A stretch of DNA of 64,000 nt from Chloroflexota bacterium. Its GTDB lineage: Bacteria; Chloroflexota; Anaerolineae; Anaerolineales; Villigracilaceae. Position 1 is the stretch's first letter. Every line of letters begins with the position of its first letter. The notes beneath the pieces are model-generated. The model saw only the letters and a program-made list of their open reading frames with translations. It was not told where the DNA came from and did not search any database. Positions 57,148 through 64,000 of this stretch are shown here, in pieces. Both the position numbers and the translations under genes were made by a program. Where the stretch lies: NCBI GenBank assembly GCA_019873655.1, contig JAIOAU010000006.1:84640-148639 (forward strand). Reading direction: 5' to 3'.

Positions 57148-57210
57148 ATTATATAGGGATTTTCTCTTTGTGTGTCTGATTCGGGCCCTCTTCCGGGCAG
57201 GCGGTATAAT
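57148..57210. promoter_or_regulatory. divergent promoters of the sulfo-sugar locus
   Basis: ATTATA at 57148-57153 (TATAAT on the minus strand, for the transporter) and TATAAT at 57205-57210 on the plus strand (for the isomerase operon). No repressor gene is found in the cluster, and I see no convincing operator between them. Confidence 0.55.
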
Positions 57211-57234
57211 AGCCCTGCTCGTATTCCCCTCAGG

Positions 57235-58590
57235 ATGTCTGCCGTGAGATACCGTTTGGGATTTGTCCCCCTGGCCCGCCAAACCTTCGATGTGGCTCTG
57301 GCGCGGGAAGTCGCCGCCGCGGCCCGCCGACGCCTGGCCGCCGACTTCGACCTGCTCGACCCTCAGACCCGCGACCCGGCCTGGGAACTGGTCGCTGACC
57401 TGTCCGCCGCCCGTCTGGTCGCCGACTGGCTGAAAGACGAACCGCTCGACCTGCTGGTCGTCTTCCAGGCCACCTTTGCCGACAGCACCCTGGTCGCCGC
57501 CCTGGCCGAGGCGGTGGACGCCCCGCTCTTCCTGTGGGCGCTCCCCGAGGCGCGCACCGGCGGACGATTGCGCCTGAACTCGCTGTGCGGCGTCAACCTG
57601 GCGGCGCATGCCCTCCGTCTGCGCGGCCGCGACTACGATTACGCCTACGCCGCGCCCGATTCTCCCGAAGCGCTGCGCAAGATTCGGACGCTGGCCGCGG
57701 CCGGCGACGTCCGCCGCTGGCTGCGCAGCGTCCGCCTGGGCGTGGTCGGCGAACCGCCCGCCGGCCTGGACTCCTGTTTTCTGGAGGAGTCTGCCCTGGA
57801 CGTCCTCGGGCTGACGGTCGAGCGCCTCGACCTGGCGGCCGTCTTTGCCGCGGCCCGGGCCCAGTCCCCGGCGGCGCTGGCGGACCTGCGCGCCCGTTTG
57901 GCCCCGCGCCTGGACGGCCTGGCCGAGGTCGAGCCGTCTGCTCTGCAGGGGTCGCTGGGGGCGACTCTGGCGCTCCGGCAGATGGCCGTCGAGAGGGGGC
58001 TGGCCGGCCTGGCCGTGCGCTGCTGGCCGGAATTCTTCACCGACCTGGGCGGCGCCGCCTGCGGGGCGATCTCCCTGCTCAGCGACGAGGGCCTGCCCTG
58101 TTCGTGCGAGGCCGACTTCAACGGCACGGCGACGCAGTTGATTCTGCAGAGGTTGAGCGGCGAACCGGCCATGGGGAGCGACCTGGTCGCCGTGGACGAG
58201 GCCGAGGACTGCGCTGTCCTGTGGCACTGCGGCCTGGCCCCCCTCTCGATGGCCGACCCGGCCGTCCGTCCGCGCGCCGGCGTCCACTCGAACCGCAAGT
58301 TGCCGCTGGTGATGGAATTCCCCCTCAAGCCCGGCGTGGTCACCCTGGCCCGCCTGAGCCGCGCCGGCGGCAGGCTGCGGCTGGTGGTCGGGCGCGGCGA
58401 AATGCTCTCCGCCCCGCCGTCCTTCTCCGGCACTTCCGGCGTGGTGCGCTTCGAGCGCCCGGCCCGCCAGGTGCTGGATACGATTCTCTCCGAGGGCCTC
58501 GAACATCACCTCTCCCTGACCTACGGCGACTACGTGGAGGAGTTGCAGGCCCTGGCCCGCCTGCTGCGCCTGCCCGTTTTGCATCTTTGA
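57235..58590 (+). CDS. L-fucose/L-arabinose isomerase-like protein, candidate sulfoquinovose isomerase
   Basis: 451 residues from the ATG at 57235 (a GTG at 57244 is possible). N-terminal domain RYRLGFVPLARQTFDVALAR, mid-domain LFLWALPEARTGG and NSLCGVNLAAHALRLRG, then the C-terminal CEADFNGTATQLILQRLSGEPAMG, the metal-site segment of fucose isomerase-like proteins. In the Bacillus sulfo-transaldolase pathway SftI, a protein of this superfamily, converts sulfoquinovose to 6-deoxy-6-sulfofructose. Location between sulfoquinovosidase, transporter and transaldolase supports the same role. The reaction itself is not proven. Confidence 0.72.
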   Translation: MSAVRYRLGFVPLARQTFDVALAREVAAAARRRLAADFDLLDPQTRDPAWELVADLSAARLVADWLKDEPLDLLVVFQATFADSTLVAALAEAVDAPLFLWALPEARTGGRLRLNSLCGVNLAAHALRLRGRDYDYAYAAPDSPEALRKIRTLAAAGDVRRWLRSVRLGVVGEPPAGLDSCFLEESALDVLGLTVERLDLAAVFAAARAQSPAALADLRARLAPRLDGLAEVEPSALQGSLGATLALRQMAVERGLAGLAVRCWPEFFTDLGGAACGAISLLSDEGLPCSCEADFNGTATQLILQRLSGEPAMGSDLVAVDEAEDCAVLWHCGLAPLSMADPAVRPRAGVHSNRKLPLVMEFPLKPGVVTLARLSRAGGRLRLVVGRGEMLSAPPSFSGTSGVVRFERPARQVLDTILSEGLEHHLSLTYGDYVEELQALARLLRLPVLHL

Positions 58591-58608
58591 CTCTTTTCTG
58601 GAGGAACG

Positions 58609-59271
58609 ATGAAATTTTTTCTCGATTCTGCCCGTCCCGACGAAATTCGCTACGCCATGGACTTCCTGGGCATCGCCGGCGTGACGACCAACCCGCGCCA
58701 TGTCCAGGCGGCCGGCAAGCCCTTCCTGACCACCCTGGGCGAGATTGCCCGCCTGGTGGAGGGCAGCCCGCTGACCGTCTCTGTCGAGGTCAATCCGCAT
58801 CATGAACAGGCCGAGGCCATGGCCGCCGAGGGCGAGAAACTCGCTGCCCTCAGCCCGAACTTCGTCATCAAGTTGCCTGCCACCGAGGCCGGTTTCAAGG
58901 CCATCGGCTTGCTCAAAGGGCGCGGCGTCCGCGCCAACCTGACGCTGGTCTTCTCGGCCGTCCAGGCTCTGCAGGCCATGCGCCTGGGCGCGTTCTACGT
59001 CTCGCCGTTCATCGGCTGGAAGGAGGCCAACGGCGAGCCGACGCTTCAACTCGTCGAGGAAATCGTCGCCATCCGCGACCAGTACGGATTCGCGACCGAA
59101 ATCATCGTCGCCGCGGTGCGCAACGGGCGGCAGATCGTCGAGGCGGCCGTCGCCGGGGCCGACATCGTCACCGCCGGGCTGGCCGTCTATCAGGAGGCCC
59201 TCGATCACCCGTACACGCGCGACGGCCTGCGCAAATTCCAGCAATTCTGGGACCAGACGCCCTACGAATGA
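58609..59271 (+). CDS. transaldolase, candidate 6-deoxy-6-sulfofructose transaldolase
   Basis: 220 residues, TGGAGGAACG upstream. A short TalC/fructose-6-phosphate aldolase-type TIM barrel. The Schiff-base lysine is K88 in [43 protein letters not shown] and VSPFIGWKE follow the family order. In the sulfo-TAL pathway (SftT) it moves a dihydroxyacetone unit from sulfofructose to glyceraldehyde-3-phosphate, releasing 3-sulfolactaldehyde and fructose-6-phosphate. Operon position 18 nt after the isomerase supports this over a pentose-phosphate role. Confidence 0.78.
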   Translation: MKFFLDSARPDEIRYAMDFLGIAGVTTNPRHVQAAGKPFLTTLGEIARLVEGSPLTVSVEVNPHHEQAEAMAAEGEKLAALSPNFVIKLPATEAGFKAIGLLKGRGVRANLTLVFSAVQALQAMRLGAFYVSPFIGWKEANGEPTLQLVEEIVAIRDQYGFATEIIVAAVRNGRQIVEAAVAGADIVTAGLAVYQEALDHPYTRDGLRKFQQFWDQTPYE

Positions 59272-59375
59272 TCCGGGCTTCCACTCGTCATCTGCATCGG
59301 ACTTTCGAGAGCAGATCCAAAAATTCCTATTATTCGAGTCAGTCGATGCAAAATCTTTCTCGAAGGAGATCTCTC

Positions 59376-59663
59376 ATGAAATATGGCATTCTCATGCACG
59401 AACCGAACGACGACGTCGGCGTGGCGGTGACCGACCTGACTGCCGGGGCCGAGGTCGGCGCGGCCACGCTCGAGGGCCAGCCGGTCGCGACGCTCGTCCT
59501 GCGCGAGGACATTCCCCTCGGCCACAAGGTCGCCCTGCGCGACCTGAAAGCCGGTCAAAAGGTGCTCGAATACGGCCGGCCCATCGGCGCGGCGACCCAG
59601 GACATCGCCCGCGGCGCGCACGTGCACGTCCACAATCTCAAGACGCTGAGGTGGTCGAAATGA
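59376..59663 (+). CDS. SAF-domain small subunit, candidate sulfolactate sulfo-lyase SuyA
   Basis: 95 residues from the ATG at 59376 with CGAAGGAGATC upstream. A SAF fold: [63 protein letters not shown]. Both SuyA and the small subunit of altronate/galactarate dehydratases look like this. SuyA pairs with SuyB to cleave (R)-sulfolactate into pyruvate and sulfite. Adjacency to SQ catabolic genes favours SuyA over altronate dehydratase. A 100-nt gap precedes it with TATTAT near 59328, a possible internal promoter. Confidence 0.68.
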   Translation: MKYGILMHEPNDDVGVAVTDLTAGAEVGAATLEGQPVATLVLREDIPLGHKVALRDLKAGQKVLEYGRPIGAATQDIARGAHVHVHNLKTLRWSK

Positions 59664-60823
59664 CTCTCCCCGACATTCCCCTCTTCGCCTACCGCCGCCC
59701 CAATGGCAAGGTCGGCATCCGCAACCACGTCGTCATCCTGCCGGTGGACGACATCTCCAACGCCGCCGCTGAGGGCGTCGCCCGCCTGATTCGCGGGACG
59801 ATCGCCCTGCCGCATCCCTACGGCCGCCTCCAGTTCGGCCCCGACCTCGACCTGACCTTCCGCACCCTGATCGGCGCCGGCCGCAACCCCAACGTCGCCG
59901 CCGTCGTCGTCATCGGCATCGAACCGAACTGGACCGAGAAGATCGTCGCCGGCATCGCCGAGACGGGCAAGCCGGTCGCCGGTTTCAGCATCGAACGCGC
60001 CGGCGACTTGAAGACCATCGAAGCCGCCGCCCGCCAGGCCCAGGCGTTCGTCCAGTACGCCACCGAGTTGCAGCGCCAGCCGGTCTCCTTCGCCGAGATG
60101 ACTTTCTCGACCAAATGCGGCGAATCCGACACCACCAGCGGCCTGGCCTCCAACCCGACCGTCGGCCGCGCCTTCGAGCGACTCGAGGCCGCCGGGGCGA
60201 CCCTCATCTTCGGCGAGACGACCGAGGTCACCGGCGCGGAAGACAAAATCGCCGAGCAGTGCGCCACGCCCGAGGTGCGCGCCGAATTCCTGCGCGTCTT
60301 CCAGGCCTATCAGGATTTCGTCAACTCGGTGGACGCCGACCTGCTCGGCTCCCAGCCCACGCAGGGCAACATCCGCGGCGGGCTGACCACCATCGAGGAG
60401 AAGGCCCTCGGCAACGTCGAGAAGATGGGCCGCTGCACCGTCCGCTCGGTCTTGCAGCCGGCCGAGGAGCCGAAAGGCCCCGGCTTGCACTTCATGGACT
60501 CGTCCAGCGCCGCGGCCGAGATGGTCACCCTCTGCCTGGCGGCCGGTTCGGTGGCGCACTTCTTCACCACCGGCCAGGGCAACGTCATCGGCAATCCGCT
60601 CTTGCCGGTCATCAAACTCTCGGCCAACCCGCTGACCGTGGCGACCATGTCCGAGCACATCGACGTCGACCTGACCGGCCTGCTGCGCTTCGAAATTAAC
60701 CTCGACCAGGCCGCCGACCTGGCGCTGACGATGCTCGCCCGCACCATCAACGGCCGCCTGACCGCCGCCGAAACGCTGCGCCACGACGAGTTCGTCCTGA
60801 CCAAACTCTATCGCAGCGCCTGA
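59660..60823 (+). CDS. UxaA-family large subunit, candidate sulfolactate sulfo-lyase SuyB
   Basis: 387 residues; ATG overlaps the small-subunit stop (ATGA). Length fits SuyB. Visible: [19 protein letters not shown] at the start, [21 protein letters not shown] near 155 (conserved Cys) and [23 protein letters not shown] near 235, a UxaA-family motif, plus C-terminal [12 protein letters not shown]. The family binds an Fe centre. SuyB makes pyruvate and sulfite from (R)-sulfolactate; altronate or galactarate dehydratase is the alternative, but the neighbours are sulfo-sugar genes. Confidence 0.7.
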   Translation: MTLPDIPLFAYRRPNGKVGIRNHVVILPVDDISNAAAEGVARLIRGTIALPHPYGRLQFGPDLDLTFRTLIGAGRNPNVAAVVVIGIEPNWTEKIVAGIAETGKPVAGFSIERAGDLKTIEAAARQAQAFVQYATELQRQPVSFAEMTFSTKCGESDTTSGLASNPTVGRAFERLEAAGATLIFGETTEVTGAEDKIAEQCATPEVRAEFLRVFQAYQDFVNSVDADLLGSQPTQGNIRGGLTTIEEKALGNVEKMGRCTVRSVLQPAEEPKGPGLHFMDSSSAAAEMVTLCLAAGSVAHFFTTGQGNVIGNPLLPVIKLSANPLTVATMSEHIDVDLTGLLRFEINLDQAADLALTMLARTINGRLTAAETLRHDEFVLTKLYRSA

Positions 60824-60848
60824 CGGCCTCTGACCGGTTCGCCCGCCC

Positions 60849-62117
60849 GTGGCTGCCGCCTACACCCTCCCCTACGGGAGGACCTCCCTGACCTTTACCC
60901 TGCCCGCCGGACGGACGGCGGACCTGCTCCTCCCGCGCCCGTCCGCGCCGGCGGCGGACCCGGCCGCGGCCGTCCGCGCCGCCCTCGACGAGCCGCTCGG
61001 TGGAATCCGCCTCGAAGGGTTCCGCGGCGTCCGGTCGGCGGCTGTCGCCGTCAACGACAAGACCCGCCCCGTCCCCCACGAGATTCTCCTGCCGCCGCTG
61101 CTGGCGCGGCTGGAAGCCCTCGGCCTGCCGCCGCAGGCCATCACCCTGTTCATCGCTCCCGGTCTGCATCCGCCCATGGAGGCGGACGAATTCGCCGCCA
61201 TCCTGCCCGAGGAGATTTTGCGCCGCTATCCGGTGGTCTGCCATGACGCCCGCGATCACGCCGCCCTGGTCGAGGTCGGCGTCACCGGGCGCGGCACGCC
61301 TGTCTGGGTCAACCGCCGCTACCGGCAGGCCGACCTGCGCCTGGCGGTCGGGAACATCGAACCGCACCAGTTCCAGGGATTTTCGGGCGGCGTCAAGAGC
61401 GTCGCCATCGGGCTGGCGGGCGAGGCGACCATCGTCCGTAACCACGCCTGGATGCTCGACCCGGCCGCCCGCCTGGGCGAGTACGAGACCAACCCCGCCC
61501 GCCAGGATGTCGAGGAGATCGGCCGTCTCATCGGCGTTCACTTCGTTCTGAACGCCATCCTGAACGGCGAGCGGCGGATCGTCGCCGTCCTGGCCGGCGA
61601 GCCGGGGGCGGTGATGCGCGTCGGGGTCCCGCTGGCGCGCCGTCTGGCCGAGGTCGAGGCCGCCGCGCCCTACGACCTGGTGATTGCCTCGCCGGGCGGC
61701 CATCCCAAGGACATCAACCTCTACCAATCCCAGAAGACGCTGGCCCACGCCGCCCTGCTGACGCGGCCGGGCGGGACGGTGATCCTGGCGGCCGCCTGCC
61801 CGGAGGGGACGGGCAGCCCCGAGTACGAGGTCTGGGCGCGTCAGTGCGCCTCGCTCGAACAGGTGGTGGAACGTTTCATGGCGGAGGGATTCCGCATCGG
61901 CCCGCACAAGGCCTATCAGATCGCCCGCGACGCCCTGCGCCTGAACCTGATCCTGGTCTCGGACATGCCCCCCGCCTTCGTCCGCTCGCTGCTCTTGACC
62001 CCCGCCGATTCGCTCGAAGCGGCCCTGGCCCAGGCCCTGGCCTCCCTGCCGCCCCAGGCGCGGATCGCCGTCCTGCCGCACGCCGCCTCGGTCATTCCCC
62101 CGGCCGGGATGCGATAA
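60849..62117 (+). CDS. LarA-like nickel-pincer racemase family protein
   Basis: 422 residues from GTG at 60849, 26 nt after the large-subunit stop; no good ribosome site is seen. DUF2088/LarA fold. Residues that carry catalysis in lactate racemase are present at matching positions: D70 and R73 (NDKTRP), H107 (GLHPPM), H173 (EPHQFQGFSGG), K183 (GGVKSVAIG, which holds the nickel pincer cofactor), H199 (NHAWM), Q293 and K296. LarA homologues racemise or epimerise 2-hydroxy acids. Next to suyAB, the likely substrate is sulfolactate, though lactate is the default. No larBCE cofactor genes are in the window. Confidence 0.8.
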   Translation: MAAAYTLPYGRTSLTFTLPAGRTADLLLPRPSAPAADPAAAVRAALDEPLGGIRLEGFRGVRSAAVAVNDKTRPVPHEILLPPLLARLEALGLPPQAITLFIAPGLHPPMEADEFAAILPEEILRRYPVVCHDARDHAALVEVGVTGRGTPVWVNRRYRQADLRLAVGNIEPHQFQGFSGGVKSVAIGLAGEATIVRNHAWMLDPAARLGEYETNPARQDVEEIGRLIGVHFVLNAILNGERRIVAVLAGEPGAVMRVGVPLARRLAEVEAAAPYDLVIASPGGHPKDINLYQSQKTLAHAALLTRPGGTVILAAACPEGTGSPEYEVWARQCASLEQVVERFMAEGFRIGPHKAYQIARDALRLNLILVSDMPPAFVRSLLLTPADSLEAALAQALASLPPQARIAVLPHAASVIPPAGMR

Positions 62118-62146
62118 CCCCGGCTTTCAGAGATTCACGGAGAACT

Positions 62147-63304
62147 ATGTCCAGAATCTATCTCGACTACGCCGCCACCACGCCCGTGGACGCCCGCGTC
62201 TTCGAGGCGATGCGTCCCTTCTTCAGCGAAACCTTCGGGAACCCGTCGTCGGTTCACCGCTATGGACAGCGCGCCGAAGCCGCCGTGGACGAGGCGCGCG
62301 AGACCGTCGCCGCCGTCCTCAACTGCCGCCCGGACGAAATCATCTTCACCTCCTGCGGCTCGGAATCGGACAACCTGGCCCTGCGCGGCGCGGCTCTGGC
62401 CGTCCGCGCGCAGACCGGCGCGGACCGGATTCTGACCAGCCGCGCCGAGCATCCCGCCGTCAGCAAGACCGCCGCCGACCTGGAGGCGCATTACGGCTTC
62501 CGCGTCGAGTGGCTGGATGTGGACGAATACGGCCGCGTCGCGCCGGAGACGGTGGAGCGGGCGGTGGACGAGAAGACGGCGCTGGTCTCGATCATGTACG
62601 CCAACAATGAAATCGGCACAATCAATCCTATTCGTGAGATTGCCGCCGTCTGCCGCGCCCGCGGCGTCCTCTTCCACACCGACGCGGTGCAGGCCGCCGC
62701 GTACCTGCCGGTGGACGTCCAGGCGCTGGGCGTGGATTTGCTTTCCCTTGGCGCGCACAAGTTCTACGGGCCGAAGGGCGTCGGCGCGCTGTACGTCCGC
62801 AAGGGGACGCCGCTCCTCCCGCAACTGACCGGCGGCGGGCAGGAGGGCGGCCGCCGCGCCGGGACCTCCAACGTGCCGTACCTGGTCGGCCTGGCCGAGG
62901 CCCTGCGCCTGACGGCGGCGGAGCGCGAGGCCCGCGCCGCCCACGTCCGCCCGCTGCGCGACCACCTCATTGGCGCGGTGCTGGAATCCGTGCCGGACGC
63001 CCGCCTGACAGGCCATCCTGTCGACCGGCTGCCCAATCACGCCTCGTTTGTCTTCCAAAATGCGGACGGCAATTTCCTCCTGCAACTGCTCGACGCCGCC
63101 GGCTTTGCCTGTTCGTCCGGCTCGGCCTGCAAGACCGGCAACCCGGAGCCGAGCGAGGTCATGACCGCCCTCGGCCTGCCGCGCGAGTGGGGTCTCGGCT
63201 CCCTGCGCGTCACCCTCGGCGCGGGGACGACCGCCGAACAGGTCGAGGCCTTCCTCGCCGTTCTACCGGACCTGGTGGAAAAGGCGCAAAAAGGCCGCGG
63301 ATGA
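62147..63304 (+). CDS. cysteine desulfurase (IscS/NifS family)
   Basis: 385 residues from the ATG at 62147, with ACGGAGAAC upstream; a longer frame runs back into the LarA gene and is a shadow. Type I PLP fold: IYLDYAATTPVD at the start, GSESDNLALRGA near 72, DAVQAAA near 180, the PLP lysine in LGAHKFYGPKG near 205 and the mobile-loop cysteine in CSSGSACKTG near 327. Provides sulfur for iron-sulfur clusters or thiolation. It may be a separate housekeeping gene; its link to the sulfo-sugar operon, 29 nt after LarA, is uncertain. No iscU follows. Confidence 0.88.
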   Translation: MSRIYLDYAATTPVDARVFEAMRPFFSETFGNPSSVHRYGQRAEAAVDEARETVAAVLNCRPDEIIFTSCGSESDNLALRGAALAVRAQTGADRILTSRAEHPAVSKTAADLEAHYGFRVEWLDVDEYGRVAPETVERAVDEKTALVSIMYANNEIGTINPIREIAAVCRARGVLFHTDAVQAAAYLPVDVQALGVDLLSLGAHKFYGPKGVGALYVRKGTPLLPQLTGGGQEGGRRAGTSNVPYLVGLAEALRLTAAEREARAAHVRPLRDHLIGAVLESVPDARLTGHPVDRLPNHASFVFQNADGNFLLQLLDAAGFACSSGSACKTGNPEPSEVMTALGLPREWGLGSLRVTLGAGTTAEQVEAFLAVLPDLVEKAQKGRG

Positions 63305-63371
63305 ATGCTCATTGACACACTGGTCGCTGGCGCTGATTGAATTCAAAGCAGTTGTCACGGATTGGGGGGAC

Positions 63372-63402
63372 GGCAGACGGTGGACCGTGGACGGCGGGCG
63401 GG
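63372..63402. repeat. short-word repeat related to the priA insertion
   Basis: GACGGCAGACGGTGGACCGTGGACGG words, with ACCGTGGACGG shared with 36195-36205 inside priA. The rest of 63305-63461 shows no gene. Confidence 0.5.
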
Positions 63403-63461
63403 GCCGCGGCGGCTGCGGTTTGTGAGTCCCCCTGGTTTACGGAGTTTTGTCGTTGTTTCCA

Positions 63462-63893
63462 TCAAGGCCCGATCCACACGAGTTCATCGATTTCTGCAAG
63501 GCTGATGTTGATCTCCGTTCGCAGCACCACACTTTGATCTTCTACAGATAGAACATTCAGCCAAAGGTGATATTCAGCATCGATCTCGATAAATGCTATG
63601 GATTGAGAATCGGGAGACCAGGCATAGGCGTACACAGATGCCCCCGGCTCTACGACATCTAAACAATCTTGGATTTGTGTTTGGATATCAATGAGACATA
63701 ATAGTGGAGTGCTCAGCGAGGGTTGTCCCGCAGTCAAGGGGAAAGCGGTGAGGGCAACATGAAATCCCGTCGGAGACCATATAGTATTGGGATAGGAGTA
63801 ACTATAGAAGTGACTATACAAATATCCAGAGGGAGATTCGGCCACCCTGGTGATTTCACCTGATCCTGCATCATATAACATGAAATATCTAGA
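63462..63893 (-). pseudogene. PD40/WD40-type beta-propeller protein, 5' part lost
   Basis: About 144 residues remain, ending IDELVWIGP. Propeller blade motifs IWSPTGFHVALTAF and AWSPDSQSIAFIEI are visible, as in TolB-like repeats. The frame continues past the first methionine as RYFMLYDAGSG and then meets an insertion-sequence-like end at about 63893 and a stop at 63911, so the N-terminal part is lost or separated. GC content is clearly lower than in the neighbours, suggesting a recently acquired region. Function cannot be read. Confidence 0.65.
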
Positions 63894-64000
63894 GCCTGTT
63901 ATGAACTTTCACAAAAGATGAGCGATGGATCGGACGAACTGGTGAAGCATCAGGATAGCAAAAGCCAAATAGTGAAGTCCTTCCAGGATTTCAGGGGTTC
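63893..64000 (-). mobile_element. end of an insertion sequence with transposase C-terminus
   Basis: The plus-strand sequence starting AGAGCCTGTTATGAACTTTC at 63891 looks like an IS terminal repeat. On the minus strand 30 codons end at a stop at 63911-63909 (TPEILEGLHYLAFAILMLHQF then VRSIAHLL), typical of the C-terminal end of DDE transposases. The other end and the catalytic residues lie outside the window, so the family is unassigned. Confidence 0.5.

Noticed and set aside
59376..60823. Altronate or galactarate dehydratase
   Set aside because: Not excluded by sequence alone, but no uronate genes are nearby and the neighbours are sulfo-sugar genes, so SuyAB is preferred.

Overview
The window is one continuous, GC-rich (by eye about 65%) bacterial chromosome segment with about 50 protein genes on both strands and short intergenic gaps. 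I see no tRNA or rRNA gene. The gene set and style suggest Chloroflexota, probably an Anaerolineae-like lineage, but this is inference from protein style and not from a marker search. Pointers are Thr/Pro-rich SH3 lipoproteins, DUF4349 and DUF885 proteins, a fused ADP-forming acyl-CoA synthetase, a cDPG-synthetase-like protein, and many genes with a TANNAT box only 5-8 nt before the start codon.

Layout. 1-14.2 kb: end of selA, acyl-CoA synthetase, rpsT, argS, a cDPG-synthetase-like gene, an AbrB/PIN toxin-antitoxin pair, a DUF885 hydrolase, a cyclic-nucleotide/PH-domain membrane protein, def-recF and a cupin. 14.2-23.5 kb (mostly minus strand): rsmG, DUF4349 lipoprotein, phosphoesterase-coaBC, Nudix, esterase-YciI-phosphoesterase, a YhhN-like protein and a fatty-acid desaturase. 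23.6-26.3 kb: a self-contained ABC-exporter operon with its own regulator and operator-like promoter. 26.3-32.2 kb: SbcC-like ATPase, glycosyltransferase, nrfHA nitrite reductase and a convergent Crp-type regulator; a perfect TGTGA-N6-TCACA site sits at the nrfHA promoter. 32.2-32.65 kb: ten tandem copies of a 43/44-bp unit. 32.65-42.2 kb: phosphoribosyltransferase, DUF6159, priA-amrB, ECF sigma/anti-sigma, lysS, greA (with a terminator in its leader) and a D-cysteine-desulfhydrase-like enzyme. 42.2-43.65 kb: a RAYT-type Y1 transposase flanked on both sides by arrays of paired palindromes. 43.65-53.6 kb: gyrA, an SH3 lipoprotein, a stand-alone rpoC and a YgiQ-type radical SAM protein. 53.6-63.3 kb: a divergent cluster that reads as a sulfoquinovose catabolism locus (sulfoquinovosidase, GPH/MFS transporter, sugar isomerase, transaldolase, SuyAB-like sulfolactate sulfo-lyase, LarA-like racemase), then a cysteine desulfurase. 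63.4-64 kb: lower-GC propeller gene fragment cut by an insertion-sequence end.

How it fits together. The sulfo-sugar locus could import sulfoquinosides, release sulfoquinovose, isomerise it to sulfofructose, split it by transaldolase, and convert sulfolactate to pyruvate plus sulfite. The LarA-like gene beside suyAB could supply the sulfolactate enantiomer that SuyAB needs; this racemase role is inference. A sulfolactaldehyde oxidase is not in the window.

The most striking non-coding theme is repeats: a REP-like array system with its own transposase, a 43/44-bp tandem array, several classes of short-word repeats, T-tract-free intergenic hairpins, and palindromic repeats that have entered the reading frames of argS, priA and ygiQ.
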